A stretch of 39,443 nt of DNA from Dysgonamonadaceae bacterium (GCA_031269685.1 JAISYU010000060.1:1-39443), one strand, 5' to 3'; shown: positions 25,801 through 35,669, counted from the stretch's first letter. The notes: generated by a model not told the origin, from the letters alone. Numbers and translations are program-made.

Positions 25801-25808
25801 TAACTTTG
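25801..25808 (+). promoter_or_regulatory. -7 element before the PhoB-like regulator
   Basis: TAACTTTG matches TAnnTTTG, 22 bp upstream of the ATG at 25831. No -33 TTG at the right distance. The two-component pair may therefore have its own promoter besides read-through from pit. Confidence 0.5.
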
Positions 25809-25830
25809 TACAGTAATAAACATAAAGAAA

Positions 25831-26502
25831 ATGCCTTATAAAATACTTATAGTAGATGATGATCCTGTAATACGGGAAGTTCTCGAATATAACCTCTCCA
25901 ATGAAGGTTTTATAACAGAAAGCGCCGCCTCAGCAGAAGAGGCGACAGCAAAGCTGGCGGCAGACCATTCCCTCATACTTCTCGATATAATGCTCGGAGG
26001 AATATCCGGCCTTAAATTCGCAGAAGCACTTAGAAAACGGCGGAATCAAGTTCCAATAATATTCCTTACCGCAAAAGATACGGAAAATGATATGCTGACA
26101 GGTTTCTCAGTAGGAGGAGATGACTATGTCTCTAAACCCTTTTCTATCAAAGAAGTTACAGCACGAATAAAAGCAGTGCTAAAACGTCAACAAATGAGAG
26201 AGAAAATACAACTCGGCGATGCAATAATTGACCTCGATATGAAAGAAATCCATATCGGTAACGATAAAATAGAAAACCTGACAAAAACAGAATTTGAAAT
26301 ATTTGTATATCTCGCCAGGTATCCAGATAGAATACATACCCGCGAAAGCATTATAGACGAGATATGGAAAGATGCACCGTATATCACCGAAAGAACAGTA
26401 GATGTACATATCACAAGACTAAGGAAAAAACTCGGCGTCCACTCTTCTATTATATCACACCGAGTAGGATTCGGATACCATATCAATATAAATATTAATT
26501 GA
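25831..26502 (+). CDS. PhoB/PhoP-like response regulator
   Basis: 223 aa. The receiver domain has DDD (9-11), phospho-acceptor Asp52 in LLDIML, the Thr in FLTAKD and Lys in VSKPF. The OmpR-type winged helix ends with TERTVDVHITRLRKKLG and HRVGFGYHI. It lies directly between a Pit transporter and a PhoR-like kinase at the end of a complete pst-phoU cluster, so control of the Pho response is the natural reading. The kinase starts 12 bp after its stop. The Pho-box arrays at 18240 and 24649 are its predicted binding sites. Confidence 0.9.
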   Translation: MPYKILIVDDDPVIREVLEYNLSNEGFITESAASAEEATAKLAADHSLILLDIMLGGISGLKFAEALRKRRNQVPIIFLTAKDTENDMLTGFSVGGDDYVSKPFSIKEVTARIKAVLKRQQMREKIQLGDAIIDLDMKEIHIGNDKIENLTKTEFEIFVYLARYPDRIHTRESIIDEIWKDAPYITERTVDVHITRLRKKLGVHSSIISHRVGFGYHINININ

Positions 26503-26514
26503 AAAAACGCCCCA

Positions 26515-27756
26515 ATGACCTTCCGACAAAAAATATTCCTCGCATTCTTCCTTATTTTTACACTCTTCACTACCGGCGTCGTCCTAATAGAACAGCAGAG
26601 AGAGAAAAAACATAAGACAGAAGCCCTGCAACAACGTCTCGACGCAACTATAGAAACAGTAAACCACGCAATACTGATAGAAACTCCTATAGATACAATT
26701 CTTAATTACCTCCCAAATAATATACGAATCACTGTCATCAACTTATCAGGCGACGTAATATATGACAACCAAATACCTGCCGTCACTACAATGGAAAACC
26801 ATACGGAACGACCTGAAATAATCGCCGCAGCAAACACAGAAACAGGGACAGATATAAGAACATCAACTACAACAAACCAACCTTATATTTACTACGCCCG
26901 AAAGTATGATAAGTACTACATCCGAGCCGCCGTACCGTATGACATACACGTTAAAGCAAACCTTCAACCGGACAACATATTTCTATATTATATCATCGCA
27001 CTCTTTGTCGTAACCCTGATTCTTACCCTCTACGCATCAGGACAATTTGAAAAAACTACAAAAAAAGATACACGACACCTTAAACATGAACTCACCGGAA
27101 ACATAACTCATGAACTACGTACTCCCGTCACAGGAATCAGGGGATGTCTCGAAACAGTACTCGAAAATCCCCTCGACGACAAAACAAAAAACCATTTCAT
27201 ACAAGCCGCATATAATAGAACGCTCGCCCTTTCCGAACTTATACATGATATGAGCCTCCTTACCAAAATAGACGACGCACCAAACTCTTTTACCCTCGAA
27301 CATGTAAACATAGCAAATATTATCGTCGAACTGAAAAAAGAAAACCAAGCCGCAATGAATGTAAAAAACATCAAACTAAATTGGCAAGTCCCACAAAATA
27401 TAACCGTATGGGGAAACCGAAATCTTCTTACCGCAATATTTAGAAACCTGTTCGATAATGCTATCAGATACGCGGGGAATAATATAACCATTCACATAAT
27501 CCGGCACGCAGAAAGTATCAACTATCATCACTTCACCTTCTCAGATACCGGAATAGGAATACCCGGACATAGACACCTGTCACGAATATTTGAACGATTC
27601 TACAGAGTAAACGAAGGACGAACAAGAGATACCGGAGGCTCTGGACTTGGATTATCTATCGTAAAAAATGCCGTCCACTTTCATCACGGAGAAATATCCG
27701 TCAAAAACAGAACCGGCGGAGGTCTCGAATTTACATTCCGGCTGCCGAAAAATTAA
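26515..27756 (+). CDS. PhoR-like sensor histidine kinase
   Basis: 413 aa. First membrane helix about 7-26, extracytoplasmic region about 27-154, second helix about 155-174. HisKA motif GNITHELRTPVTGIRG contains His199. The HATPase domain has the N box NLFDNAIRYAGNN, DTGIGIPG and GGSGLGLSIV. It is the partner of the regulator just upstream and probably reads phosphate status through PstSCAB-PhoU. It lacks an obvious PAS domain. The coding strand is very rich in A (many ATA, ACA, AGA and CGA codons) compared with pstS and pstC. No terminator is seen in the 185 bp that follow. Confidence 0.9.
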   Translation: MTFRQKIFLAFFLIFTLFTTGVVLIEQQREKKHKTEALQQRLDATIETVNHAILIETPIDTILNYLPNNIRITVINLSGDVIYDNQIPAVTTMENHTERPEIIAAANTETGTDIRTSTTTNQPYIYYARKYDKYYIRAAVPYDIHVKANLQPDNIFLYYIIALFVVTLILTLYASGQFEKTTKKDTRHLKHELTGNITHELRTPVTGIRGCLETVLENPLDDKTKNHFIQAAYNRTLALSELIHDMSLLTKIDDAPNSFTLEHVNIANIIVELKKENQAAMNVKNIKLNWQVPQNITVWGNRNLLTAIFRNLFDNAIRYAGNNITIHIIRHAESINYHHFTFSDTGIGIPGHRHLSRIFERFYRVNEGRTRDTGGSGLGLSIVKNAVHFHHGEISVKNRTGGGLEFTFRLPKN

Positions 27757-27891
27757 ACAGGATGAAAATCCCCCTTCCATATTCCCATTAAATATCGTAC
27801 CTTGCGTAATGTTTATTCATAATATTATAGAATCATTTAAAATTTCTAATAGTAAATTGAACAAATATAAGGTGAAAATTCGGATGAATTT

Positions 27892-27920
27892 TTGATAAAA
27901 CAAAAAAAGCAGTAATTTTG
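27892..27920 (+). promoter_or_regulatory. Promoter of the kdgK-eda unit
   Basis: TTG at 27892-27894 and TAATTTTG at 27913-27920 with an 18-bp spacer. The ATG at 27942 follows 21 bp after the -7 element. Confidence 0.7.
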
Positions 27921-27941
27921 CGCCTTCAATCAAGAAGAAAA

Positions 27942-28982
27942 ATGAAAAAAGTAGTAACTTTTGGGGAAGTAATGCTAAGGCTCGCAACCCCTGATTATTT
28001 GAGGTTTATTCAGGCTACGCAGTTGAACGCCAATTTCGGCGGCGGCGAGGCAAATGTAGCAGTATCGCTTGCCAATTACGGTATCCCGACGGAATTTGTT
28101 ACCCGTTTGCCTAAAAACGATATAGCCGAATGGTGCATTTCAGAACTGCGCAAGTACAATGTAGGTACAAACCATATCCTTCGTGGCGGTAATCGTGTGG
28201 GTATATATTTCCTTGAAACGGGAGCAGTCGCACGAGCGTCGAAAGTGATTTATGATCGCGCAGAATCGGCGATAGCGCAAATTGAGCAGGGAATGGTAAA
28301 TTGGCGCGAGGTGCTGAAAGATGCTCAGTGGTTTCACTGGACGGGTATCACACCCGCTCTCTCGCAAGGTGCTGCCGATGCTTGCCTTGAGGCTGTTAAA
28401 ACGGCAAATGAGTTAGGCGTAACTGTTTCGTGCGACCTTAACTATCGCAAAAACCTCTGGAAATACGGCAAAACGGCATCGGAAATAATGCCTGCGCTGG
28501 TTGAAGGCTGCGATATAATACTTGGAAACGAAGAAGATGCGGAAAAAGTATTCGGCATCAAACCAGAAGGTTTCGATGTGGCTAAAACAGACGGTGAAAT
28601 TAATGCAGCAGAGTTTGAATCGGTCTGCAAGCAATTGCAAAAACGTTTCCCTCGCGCAAAGAAAGTAATAATTACCCTGCGCGGCTCAATCAATGCCAAT
28701 CATAATACATGGGGAGGCTGTCTTTATGCCGACGAAATACTCTATCAATCGCGCCGTTATAATATCACACATATAGTTGACCGTGTTGGCGGCGGCGATT
28801 CATTCATGGGCGGCTTGATTTACGGTTTGATTTCTTATCCCGACAACGACCAGCGTGCACTTGATTTCGCGGTTGCTGCATCTGCGTTGAAACATACGAT
28901 TTATGGCGACATCAACCTCGTTACTACAGCGGAAGTGGAACAGTTGCTCAAAGGTGATGGTAGTGGAAGAGTTATCCGGTAG
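27942..28982 (+). CDS. kdgK: 2-keto-3-deoxygluconate kinase, PfkB family
   Basis: 346 aa from the ATG at 27942. A longer frame from a TTG at 27918 overlaps the -7 element and is rejected. The N-terminal PfkB region contains NFGGGEANVAVSLANYG (31-47), and the anion-hole and catalytic motif is RVGGGDSFMGGL (281-292, Asp286). The overall sequence, and eda following 42 bp later, indicate phosphorylation of 2-keto-3-deoxygluconate to KDPG. This would serve breakdown of uronates such as pectin or alginate products. No uronate-degrading enzymes lie nearby. Confidence 0.9.
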   Translation: MKKVVTFGEVMLRLATPDYLRFIQATQLNANFGGGEANVAVSLANYGIPTEFVTRLPKNDIAEWCISELRKYNVGTNHILRGGNRVGIYFLETGAVARASKVIYDRAESAIAQIEQGMVNWREVLKDAQWFHWTGITPALSQGAADACLEAVKTANELGVTVSCDLNYRKNLWKYGKTASEIMPALVEGCDIILGNEEDAEKVFGIKPEGFDVAKTDGEINAAEFESVCKQLQKRFPRAKKVIITLRGSINANHNTWGGCLYADEILYQSRRYNITHIVDRVGGGDSFMGGLIYGLISYPDNDQRALDFAVAASALKHTIYGDINLVTTAEVEQLLKGDGSGRVIR

Positions 28983-29024
28983 TGACGGTTTTTTATTTGA
29001 AAAATTATTACAGAATTAAATAAT

Positions 29025-29687
29025 ATGAGATATTCAAAAATTCAGGTTCTTTCTTCGATACTTTCAACGGGAATGGTTCCAGTATTTTATCATAAAGATG
29101 CGGAAACGGCGAAAAATATATTGAAGGCATGTTATAAAGGTGGAGTGCGTGTATTTGAATTTACCAACCGTGGTGAGTTTGCGCATGAAGTTTTCGGTGA
29201 ACTGTCCAAATTTGCTTCTGTAGAATGTCCCGGCATGATACTTGGGGCAGGTTCGGTTGTCGATGCGCCGACAGCATCGCTATATATACAGTTGGGAGCA
29301 AGTTTCATTGTCGGTCCGCTCTTCAATTCTGATGTAGCGAAAGTCTGCAATCGTCGTTGTATTCCCTATACTCCGGGTTGCGGTTCCGTTACGGAGGTCG
29401 GATTTGCACAGGAAGCGGGATGTGATTTAATTAAAGTTTTCCCCGGCGACGTACTTGGACCTGGCTTCGTGAAAGGATTAAAAGCGCCTATGCCTTGGTC
29501 GATGCTTATTATCACAGGCGGCGTAAAACCCGAAGAATCAAACCTGAAAGCATGGTTCGATGCAGGTTCGAGTTGTGTTGGTATGGGTTCTAATCTTTTT
29601 CCAAAAGAGGTGATTGAGGGAAAAGACTGGGATAAAATCACGAACTTGTGTAACGAGGTATTGAATATAATCCGGAATGTTAGATAA
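29025..29687 (+). CDS. eda: KDPG aldolase (2-keto-3-deoxy-6-phosphogluconate aldolase)
   Basis: 220 aa, typical length. The general base Glu45 is in FEFTNRG, and the Schiff-base Lys137 is in DLIKVFPGD. The phosphate-binding stretches ITGGVKPEE and VGMGSNLF are also present. It splits KDPG into pyruvate and glyceraldehyde 3-phosphate, completing the step begun by the kinase encoded upstream. Its last 11 bases overlap the start of the M28 peptidase gene. Confidence 0.93.
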   Translation: MRYSKIQVLSSILSTGMVPVFYHKDAETAKNILKACYKGGVRVFEFTNRGEFAHEVFGELSKFASVECPGMILGAGSVVDAPTASLYIQLGASFIVGPLFNSDVAKVCNRRCIPYTPGCGSVTEVGFAQEAGCDLIKVFPGDVLGPGFVKGLKAPMPWSMLIITGGVKPEESNLKAWFDAGSSCVGMGSNLFPKEVIEGKDWDKITNLCNEVLNIIRNVR

Positions 29688-30654
29688 ACTGTTCTTTGCC
29701 GCCGTACTGACCTTTGCCGTCTGTTCATGCGGCAAGCAGGCAGCAAAAGTTCAGGGACAGCAAGTTGTTGCCGTTCCCGAATTTAATGTTGACAGTGCAT
29801 ATCATTACACGGCTGAACAGGTCTCATTCGGTCCCCGCGTTCCCAATACATCTTCCCACGAGGCTTGTGCAAAGTATTTGGCTGACAAACTTAAAACTTT
29901 CGGATTCGAGGTTACTGTGCAGGCAACAACTCTGCATCTTCTTGACGGCACTCCAATTAATATAAAAAACATCATCGGTGTTTTATCTCCGGAAAAAACA
30001 AATCGAATCATGTTGTGCGCACACTGGGATTCCCGTCCTTTTGCCGACTATGATCCGAATCCTGCCAACCGCAATAAAGCCATTGACGGAGCGAACGACG
30101 GAGCCGGAGCATGTGCCGCACTGCTTGAAATAGCCAGGCAGGCTGGGTTAAGTCAACCTGCGGCAGGTGTTGATATCATCCTGTTTGATGCCGAAGACTG
30201 GGGTAAAAATCATGATGACATAACGACCAAACATCACGGTGAATGGTGTATGGGTTCGCATTACTGGGCAAAAAATCCACATACACCGGATTATCACGCC
30301 AATTACGGCATCTTACTTGACATGGTCAGCGGATATGACGCACAGTTTTATAAGGAATACTATTCCATGGAATATGCTTCCCATGTCGTACAAAAAGTTT
30401 GGAATGTGGCTCAGGCAATTGGTTACGGCAATTACTTTCCAAACAGGAATGGCGGTGCGATTGAGGACGATCATCTTCAGGTAAACCTGTATCGTCAAAT
30501 TCCCTGCATTGACATCATTCAGTATGAACCGGACAGTGAAACAGGTTTTGCCGACTTTTGGCATACTCTCGACGACAATATGGAACATATAAGCAGGGAG
30601 ACTCTTAAGGCTGTCGGTCAAACGGTTTTACACGTTATTTACAGCGAAAAATAA
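29677..30654 (+). CDS. M28-family metallopeptidase / glutaminyl cyclase-like lipoprotein
   Basis: 325 aa. The signal peptide ends in AVCSC-G, so lipidation at Cys18 is likely. The M28 zinc site is visible: His116 and Asp118 in CAHWDSRPF, Asp141 in DGANDGAGA, Glu173 in FDAEDWG. Later ligands are Asp in LLDMVSG and His in [11 protein letters not shown]. The spacing and DDHLQ resemble bacterial glutaminyl-peptide cyclotransferase-like members more than aminopeptidases. Location is periplasmic or outer membrane. Its start lies within the end of eda, and sufE begins directly after its stop, so the order is a tight operon although the functions are unrelated. Confidence 0.87.
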   Translation: MLDKLFFAAVLTFAVCSCGKQAAKVQGQQVVAVPEFNVDSAYHYTAEQVSFGPRVPNTSSHEACAKYLADKLKTFGFEVTVQATTLHLLDGTPINIKNIIGVLSPEKTNRIMLCAHWDSRPFADYDPNPANRNKAIDGANDGAGACAALLEIARQAGLSQPAAGVDIILFDAEDWGKNHDDITTKHHGEWCMGSHYWAKNPHTPDYHANYGILLDMVSGYDAQFYKEYYSMEYASHVVQKVWNVAQAIGYGNYFPNRNGGAIEDDHLQVNLYRQIPCIDIIQYEPDSETGFADFWHTLDDNMEHISRETLKAVGQTVLHVIYSEK

Positions 30655-31077
30655 ATGGCTACAATAAACGAAATTCAAGAAGAGATAATAGAAGAGTTTT
30701 CCATTTTTGACAATTGGATGGACAAATATGCTTTACTTATCGAAATGGGTAACGCATTACCGCCTCTTGAGGTAAAATATAAAACTCAAAACAATCTTAT
30801 AGAGGGATGTCAAAGCAGGGTCTGGCTTCAGGCGGACTTTGATGGCGGCAAAGTTTTGTTTCAGGGAGACAGCGACACGGTTATAGTAAAAGGCATGGTA
30901 TCATTGCTTATTCGCGTACTTTCCGGACAGACTCCGCAGGAAATCCTCTCTTCCAAGTTACATTTTATCGAAGACATCGGTTTAAAAGAGCACCTTTCCC
31001 CGACCCGTTCCAACGGTCTGATTGCGATGTACAGGCAGATGCGGTTGTATGCGATGGCTTTTGGAGTCTCAAGTTGA
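30655..31077 (+). CDS. sufE: Cysteine desulfuration protein SufE
   Basis: 140 aa, normal length. The sulfur-accepting Cys52 is in IEGCQSRVW, and the region SGQTPQEILS followed by LKEHLSPTRSNGL is conserved in SufE. It takes persulfide sulfur from the desulfurase SufS and passes it to the SUF scaffold for iron-sulfur cluster assembly. Its ATG directly follows the stop of the M28 gene (AAATAAATGG). No suf genes are adjacent. The convergent Ste24-type gene ends 3 bp past its stop. Confidence 0.94.
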   Translation: MATINEIQEEIIEEFSIFDNWMDKYALLIEMGNALPPLEVKYKTQNNLIEGCQSRVWLQADFDGGKVLFQGDSDTVIVKGMVSLLIRVLSGQTPQEILSSKLHFIEDIGLKEHLSPTRSNGLIAMYRQMRLYAMAFGVSS

Positions 31078-31080
31078 CGG

Positions 31081-32322
31081 TTATTGGTCTTTGTTTTTCA
31101 GCCTTTCTATTCTTTGCAAAAGTGTTGGGTGTGAATAGTACCAGAAAACTACAAGCGGATGTGGATTGAGGTTACTCAGTGCTTTGACCGAAATCTTTTT
31201 CAGTGCGGAAATTAATACATCGCCCAGACCAAAACCGGCAGCGAAGGTATCGGCTTGATATTCGTTGCGGCGCGAAATATAATTGGTAGCAAGCCCCATA
31301 ATTTCCGAAATGGGAGAGAAGAGCAGCGAAAAGCCTACAATACCGAGATGAAACGATGCTTCTTTTCCACCAAGCGCTTCCGCCAAAGGCAAACTGTTTA
31401 GGAACAGTGACATAATAAATAATGTTAAGCCTATTGTAAGAATAGAAATTGCCAGCGACAGGAGAACATGTTTCTTTTTGTAGTGTCCGATTTCGTGAGC
31501 GAGGACGGCAACAATTTCATCGGTTGTAAGTTCGCTAATCAGGGTGTCGTAGAGTACAACACGCTTCTTTTTTCCAAACCCTGTAAAGTAAGCATTAGCC
31601 TTTGTCGAGCGTTTCGAGCCGTCAATCACATAGATATTTTGCAAGCCGAACCCTGCTTTTGTGGCAAACGTTTCAATAGAAGTACGCAGTTCTCCTTCTT
31701 CCAGTGATTTTTGTTTGTTAAAAAGCGGTACAATGAATTCAGAGTAGAAAAACGCCATAACGAGCATAAAACCTGCAACGTTAAACCATGCGAATAACCA
31801 GAAATATTGCCCGAAAGACCGGTAAATATATATCAGCGCTGTAAAAATAACTCCGCCGATAATTACATTTAGCATTATGCCTTTTAGAAAATCGACAATA
31901 AAAAGTCTGTGTGTTGATCTATTGAATCCGAAGCGCTCTTCAATGTGGAAAACTCCGTACCAGTCGAAAGGCAAGTCAACAATCTCGTTAATAATGAATA
32001 AAATTCCGAAGAACGAAAGCGGCAGCAATAAAAAGTTTGTGATATGTTTACGTAGAATCTCGTCGAACCAACCTAACAATCCGAAACAAAGCACAAGCAA
32101 AACGACAACAAACGAAAAGCCGCCGGAAATCATTCCAAACTTGCTGTTTGCCTTCTGGTAAGATTGTTGGCGACGATACTGTTCGGCATTGTAGATACCT
32201 TTCAATTCGCTTGAAATCAGTGGATTCATACGGCTTCGGTTGAGGTATGCAAGGAACTGTCCTTTCATAAAAGCGAGGACATAGACAGTGATAATGATAT
32301 AAAAATAAATGTTGTAATTCAC
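31081..32322 (-). CDS. M48-family Ste24-like zinc endopeptidase
   Basis: 413 aa, begins with GTG (MNYNIYFYII). Multiple membrane helices surround the catalytic HEIGH (276-280) and the third zinc ligand Glu354 in NEYQAD. WYGVFHIEERFGFNRST is typical of the Ste24/CAAX prenyl protease 1 type. Bacteria lack prenylated CAAX substrates in general, so the role here is probably membrane-protein quality control, by inference. It lies 75 bp downstream of the RND gene but has its own -7 element. Confidence 0.92.
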   Translation of the reverse strand: MNYNIYFYIIITVYVLAFMKGQFLAYLNRSRMNPLISSELKGIYNAEQYRRQQSYQKANSKFGMISGGFSFVVVLLVLCFGLLGWFDEILRKHITNFLLLPLSFFGILFIINEIVDLPFDWYGVFHIEERFGFNRSTHRLFIVDFLKGIMLNVIIGGVIFTALIYIYRSFGQYFWLFAWFNVAGFMLVMAFFYSEFIVPLFNKQKSLEEGELRTSIETFATKAGFGLQNIYVIDGSKRSTKANAYFTGFGKKKRVVLYDTLISELTTDEIVAVLAHEIGHYKKKHVLLSLAISILTIGLTLFIMSLFLNSLPLAEALGGKEASFHLGIVGFSLLFSPISEIMGLATNYISRRNEYQADTFAAGFGLGDVLISALKKISVKALSNLNPHPLVVFWYYSHPTLLQRIERLKNKDQ

Positions 32323-32347
32323 TTTGAAATAATTTTTAAAACGGCTG

Positions 32348-32355
32348 CAAAGGTA
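32348..32355 (-). promoter_or_regulatory. -7 element of the Ste24-type gene
   Basis: The minus strand reads TACCTTTG, a full match to TAnnTTTG, 25 bp upstream of the GTG start. No clear -33 TTG. Confidence 0.55.
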
Positions 32356-32397
32356 TAAAAAAATAATGTCTTGTCCTGAAATAGCTTACAAAAATAG

Positions 32398-35300
32398 TTA
32401 TTCTTTTCTCCTGTTATCCGAGAAATACGTGTAAACTGCCGGTACGATAAACAATGTGAGGAAGGTGGATACGAGCATGCCGCCGATGACCGCAACCCCC
32501 ATCGCAATACGGCTGTTAGCACCTTCTGCATCAGCGAATGCGAGGGGTATAAGACCAAGAATTGTGCTGAGGCTCGTCATCAGGATAGGGCGCATACGTT
32601 GCCTAGCGGCGCCTTCGATTGCTTCGCGGATGTTAATTCCTGCCTTTTGCCGCTGATTTGCAAATTCTACAATCAGTATACCGTTTTTAGCTACCAATCC
32701 TATTAGCATAATGATGCCTATTTCGCTGAAAATATTCATCGTAATACCTGAAGCTGCCATGAAAATCATTGCTCCGGCAACGGCAAGCGGTACGGTCAGC
32801 ATGATTATGAGCGGATCTTTGAAACTTTCGAATTGTGCGGCAAGAATAAGAAAAATTAACACAAGCGCAAGTCCGAATGCGAAAAACAGGCTTGAGGAAC
32901 TTTCCCTAAATTCTTTCGATTCTCCTGCAAGAGCGGTACGGAAACTGTCATCAAGTGTCTCTTTTGCGATGCGGTCCATTTCGTCAAGTCCTTCACCGAC
33001 AGTTACGCCGGGCGCCAGACCTGAGGTGATGGTAGCAGAATTAAAACGGTTATAACGGTAGAGCTGTGGCGGCGCTACGCTTTCCGAAAGATCCACCAGA
33101 TTGTCCAACTGTATCATCTCCATGGCGGAATTTTTAATATAAATAGACTTCAGATCGAGTGGCTTATTGCGTTGCTGGCGGTTGATCGATCCTAGTATCT
33201 GGTATTGTTTCCCGTTCATATAAAAGTAACCCAATCTTTGACCGGAAAGAGCGTATTGCAGCGTCTGACCGATGTCGCGTGTCGAAACGCCGAGCAAGGC
33301 GGCTTTATCGCGATCAATATGGATACGGGTTTCGGGTTTGGTGAATTTTAAATTCACATCGGACATCTGAAATTTAGGATTTTCCGATACTTTTTGCATA
33401 AATTTCGGAATATATTCCTGCAATTTTTCGAGATTTGGCGCTTGAAGTACGTACTGAACCGGCATCTCACTGCGCCGTCCACCGAAAGTTGATTGCTGTT
33501 GTACAAAGGCGCGGGCTTCGGTTTCGTTACGCACAGCACGTGAGAGTTCATTGGCAATTTCCATCTGCGAACGCTTGCGGTCTTTTATATTCGGCAGGCA
33601 AATTTGGCCGAAGCCTGAGCCTGAACGGATGCGCATCACGTTTGATTCGCGTTCGGGGATGATAGAATCGGCTATTGCGGAGATTTTTTCACCATAATCA
33701 CGATAATATTCGTAAGTAGTTCCTTCAGGTGCAGTTATGTTGATGCGTATCTGCGAACGGTCTTCCAATGGTGCCATTTCGGATTTTATGTTTTTATTTA
33801 AAATGAATATAATAAGTATGGTGGCGGCAACAATAATCCACGTTAGCCACCGATGTGACAGAAAAAACGATAATCCTTTCCCGTAAATATTGTTTAGTCT
33901 GTCGAAAAACGGTTCGGTACGGTTGTAAAACCAGTTTTTATTTTCACGCTTCTTCAGGATTTTTGTGGAAAGCATAGGTGTGAAGGTAAGGGCAACGAAC
34001 GCCGAAATGGCTACGGCACCCGATAATACGATACTGAATTCTTTGAACAGTCGACCGGTCATTTCCTGCATAAACACTATTGGGAAAAATACTGCTACGA
34101 GAGTGATAGTCGTGGATATGATTGCGAAAAGGATTTCTTTAGAACCTTCTATTCCTGCTTCCATGGGACTAGTGCCGCGTTCTATGCGGATATAGATGTT
34201 CTCAGCCATCACGATGGCATCATCAACTACCAGACCAACAGCAAGCACGACTGCAAGCATGGTCAGCGTATTTATCGAGAATCCTGCAATGTACATGATA
34301 AAGAACGAACCTACAAGTGAAACGGGAATTACTACCATTGGTATAAGAGTCGCTCGCCAGTCGCGCAGAAAAAGGAAAATTATTACAATCACCAGCAAAA
34401 AAGCTACATAAACTGTTTCCTGTACTTCGTGAATTGAGGCTCTAATGAACTGTGTGTTATCGAAAACGGTTGATAGTCGAACGTCTTCTGGAAGATCTTT
34501 TCCCATTTGCCGTACCCGTACCTGTACCTCGTCAGAGATCTCAATATGATTGGCGCCTGGCTGGGGAATTACTACGACACTGACCATAGGTACTCCATTT
34601 TTCTTCATTATTGAACGCTCGTCTTCAGGTCCGAGTTCGGCGTAACCTATGTCACGGAAACGCACTATGCTATGTTCATTTTCGCGTATAATAAGATTGT
34701 TAAATTCCTCCGGCGTACGCATAAGTCCAAGTGTGCGAATGGAAAGTTCCATCTTATCACCTTCAATGCTGCCGGAAGGAAGTTCGACATTTTCCTTGTC
34801 CACAGCATTTTTTACATCAACAGGAGTTATATTATATGATGCCATTCGTGCAGGGTCGAACCAGAGTCGCATAGAATAGCGTTTCTCTCCCCAAATGCCA
34901 ACCGAACTAACATTCTGAATAGTTTGCAGTCGCTCTTTTACCGTAAGGTCGGCTATTTCACTCAATTCAAGAAGATTGCGTTTTTCGCTCTGAATGGAAA
35001 TCTGAAGGATAGGCATATCGTCGGCATCAGCTTTAGATACAGTAGGCGGGTCACAATCTCGCGGCAAAAAACGCTGTGCACGGCTAACCTTGTCTCGCAC
35101 GTCGTTGGCTGCGGTTTCCATGTCGACGCTCAACTCAAATTCGACGGTAATTCTCGATGAGCCTTGACGGCTCACACTTGACAAAGAACGTATGCCTGGA
35201 ATACCGTTGATGTTCTGTTCAAGAGGCTCAGTAATTTGATTTTCAATAATATCGGCATTTGCCCCCGGATATGTAACTTCAACTGTGATAATTGGATTGT

Positions 35301-35421
35301 CAACGCTGGGATATTCACGAACGCCGAGATAGCGATAACCAATAATACCAAAAAGCATTATTATGAGTACAAAAACGGTTGAAAGAACCGGACGGCGAAT
35401 ACTTAATTCAGATATGTTCAT
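32398..35421 (-). CDS. RND-family efflux pump permease (AcrB/HAE1 type)
   Basis: 1007 aa, slightly shorter than AcrB (1049). Signature regions: N-terminal RRPVLSTVFVLIIMLFG helix, the proton-relay helix with LAVVLAVGLVVDDAIVMAEN (Asp pair), the duplicated second half with NIFSEIGIIMLIGLVAKNGI, and two large periplasmic loops. It exports drugs or other amphiphiles with a membrane fusion protein and an outer-membrane channel. Neither partner gene is next to it: upstream is a divergent ECF sigma gene and downstream the Ste24-type protease. It must use partners encoded elsewhere or act alone. Confidence 0.94.
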   Translation of the reverse strand: MNISELSIRRPVLSTVFVLIIMLFGIIGYRYLGVREYPSVDNPIITVEVTYPGANADIIENQITEPLEQNINGIPGIRSLSSVSRQGSSRITVEFELSVDMETAANDVRDKVSRAQRFLPRDCDPPTVSKADADDMPILQISIQSEKRNLLELSEIADLTVKERLQTIQNVSSVGIWGEKRYSMRLWFDPARMASYNITPVDVKNAVDKENVELPSGSIEGDKMELSIRTLGLMRTPEEFNNLIIRENEHSIVRFRDIGYAELGPEDERSIMKKNGVPMVSVVVIPQPGANHIEISDEVQVRVRQMGKDLPEDVRLSTVFDNTQFIRASIHEVQETVYVAFLLVIVIIFLFLRDWRATLIPMVVIPVSLVGSFFIMYIAGFSINTLTMLAVVLAVGLVVDDAIVMAENIYIRIERGTSPMEAGIEGSKEILFAIISTTITLVAVFFPIVFMQEMTGRLFKEFSIVLSGAVAISAFVALTFTPMLSTKILKKRENKNWFYNRTEPFFDRLNNIYGKGLSFFLSHRWLTWIIVAATILIIFILNKNIKSEMAPLEDRSQIRINITAPEGTTYEYYRDYGEKISAIADSIIPERESNVMRIRSGSGFGQICLPNIKDRKRSQMEIANELSRAVRNETEARAFVQQQSTFGGRRSEMPVQYVLQAPNLEKLQEYIPKFMQKVSENPKFQMSDVNLKFTKPETRIHIDRDKAALLGVSTRDIGQTLQYALSGQRLGYFYMNGKQYQILGSINRQQRNKPLDLKSIYIKNSAMEMIQLDNLVDLSESVAPPQLYRYNRFNSATITSGLAPGVTVGEGLDEMDRIAKETLDDSFRTALAGESKEFRESSSSLFFAFGLALVLIFLILAAQFESFKDPLIIMLTVPLAVAGAMIFMAASGITMNIFSEIGIIMLIGLVAKNGILIVEFANQRQKAGINIREAIEGAARQRMRPILMTSLSTILGLIPLAFADAEGANSRIAMGVAVIGGMLVSTFLTLFIVPAVYTYFSDNRRKE

Positions 35422-35444
35422 AGTGTGCAGTGTTTTGAAGGGGG

Positions 35445-35452
35445 CAAAAATA
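35445..35452 (-). promoter_or_regulatory. -7 element of the RND gene
   Basis: The minus strand reads TATTTTTG, matching TAnnTTTG, 23 bp upstream of the ATG at 35421. No correctly spaced -33 TTG was found. Confidence 0.5.
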
Positions 35453-35585
35453 CAAAAATTTCATAGACCGTAATTGGTTTTCAAAAATAAAAACCAGAAA
35501 CACCTCATAAAATTAATATTGACATGTTAGGATAACAATTTTATATGAAATGTGCTATCTATAGATTGCAATTTTGTGAAGAAAA

Positions 35586-35669
35586 TGTTACATCCATTAC
35601 GGTACTGTTAAGTTACTGTGAATATGATGTAACACACTATGTATCAGTGAATACCTTGTTCTATCTTTG
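35586..35669 (+). promoter_or_regulatory. -7 element and upstream inverted repeat of the ECF sigma gene
   Basis: TATCTTTG (35662-35669) matches TAnnTTTG. Upstream, TGTTACATC (35586-35594) and GATGTAACA (35626-35634) form a perfect 9-bp inverted repeat with a 31-bp spacer. The right half ends 27 bp before the -7 element. No -33 TTG is present. This may be an operator, or half-sites bridged by looping. The leader to the ATG at 35734 is about 60 nt. The rest of 35422-35733 holds only the divergent RND promoter. Confidence 0.45.

Noticed and set aside
35584-35645. A third Pho-box array before the ECF sigma gene (CATTAC, TGTTAA, TGTGAA, TGTAAC at 11-bp steps from 35595)
   Set aside because: The match to the site consensus is weaker, and the last site starts 34 bp from the -7 element, out of phase with the 16-bp distance seen at the two phosphate promoters.
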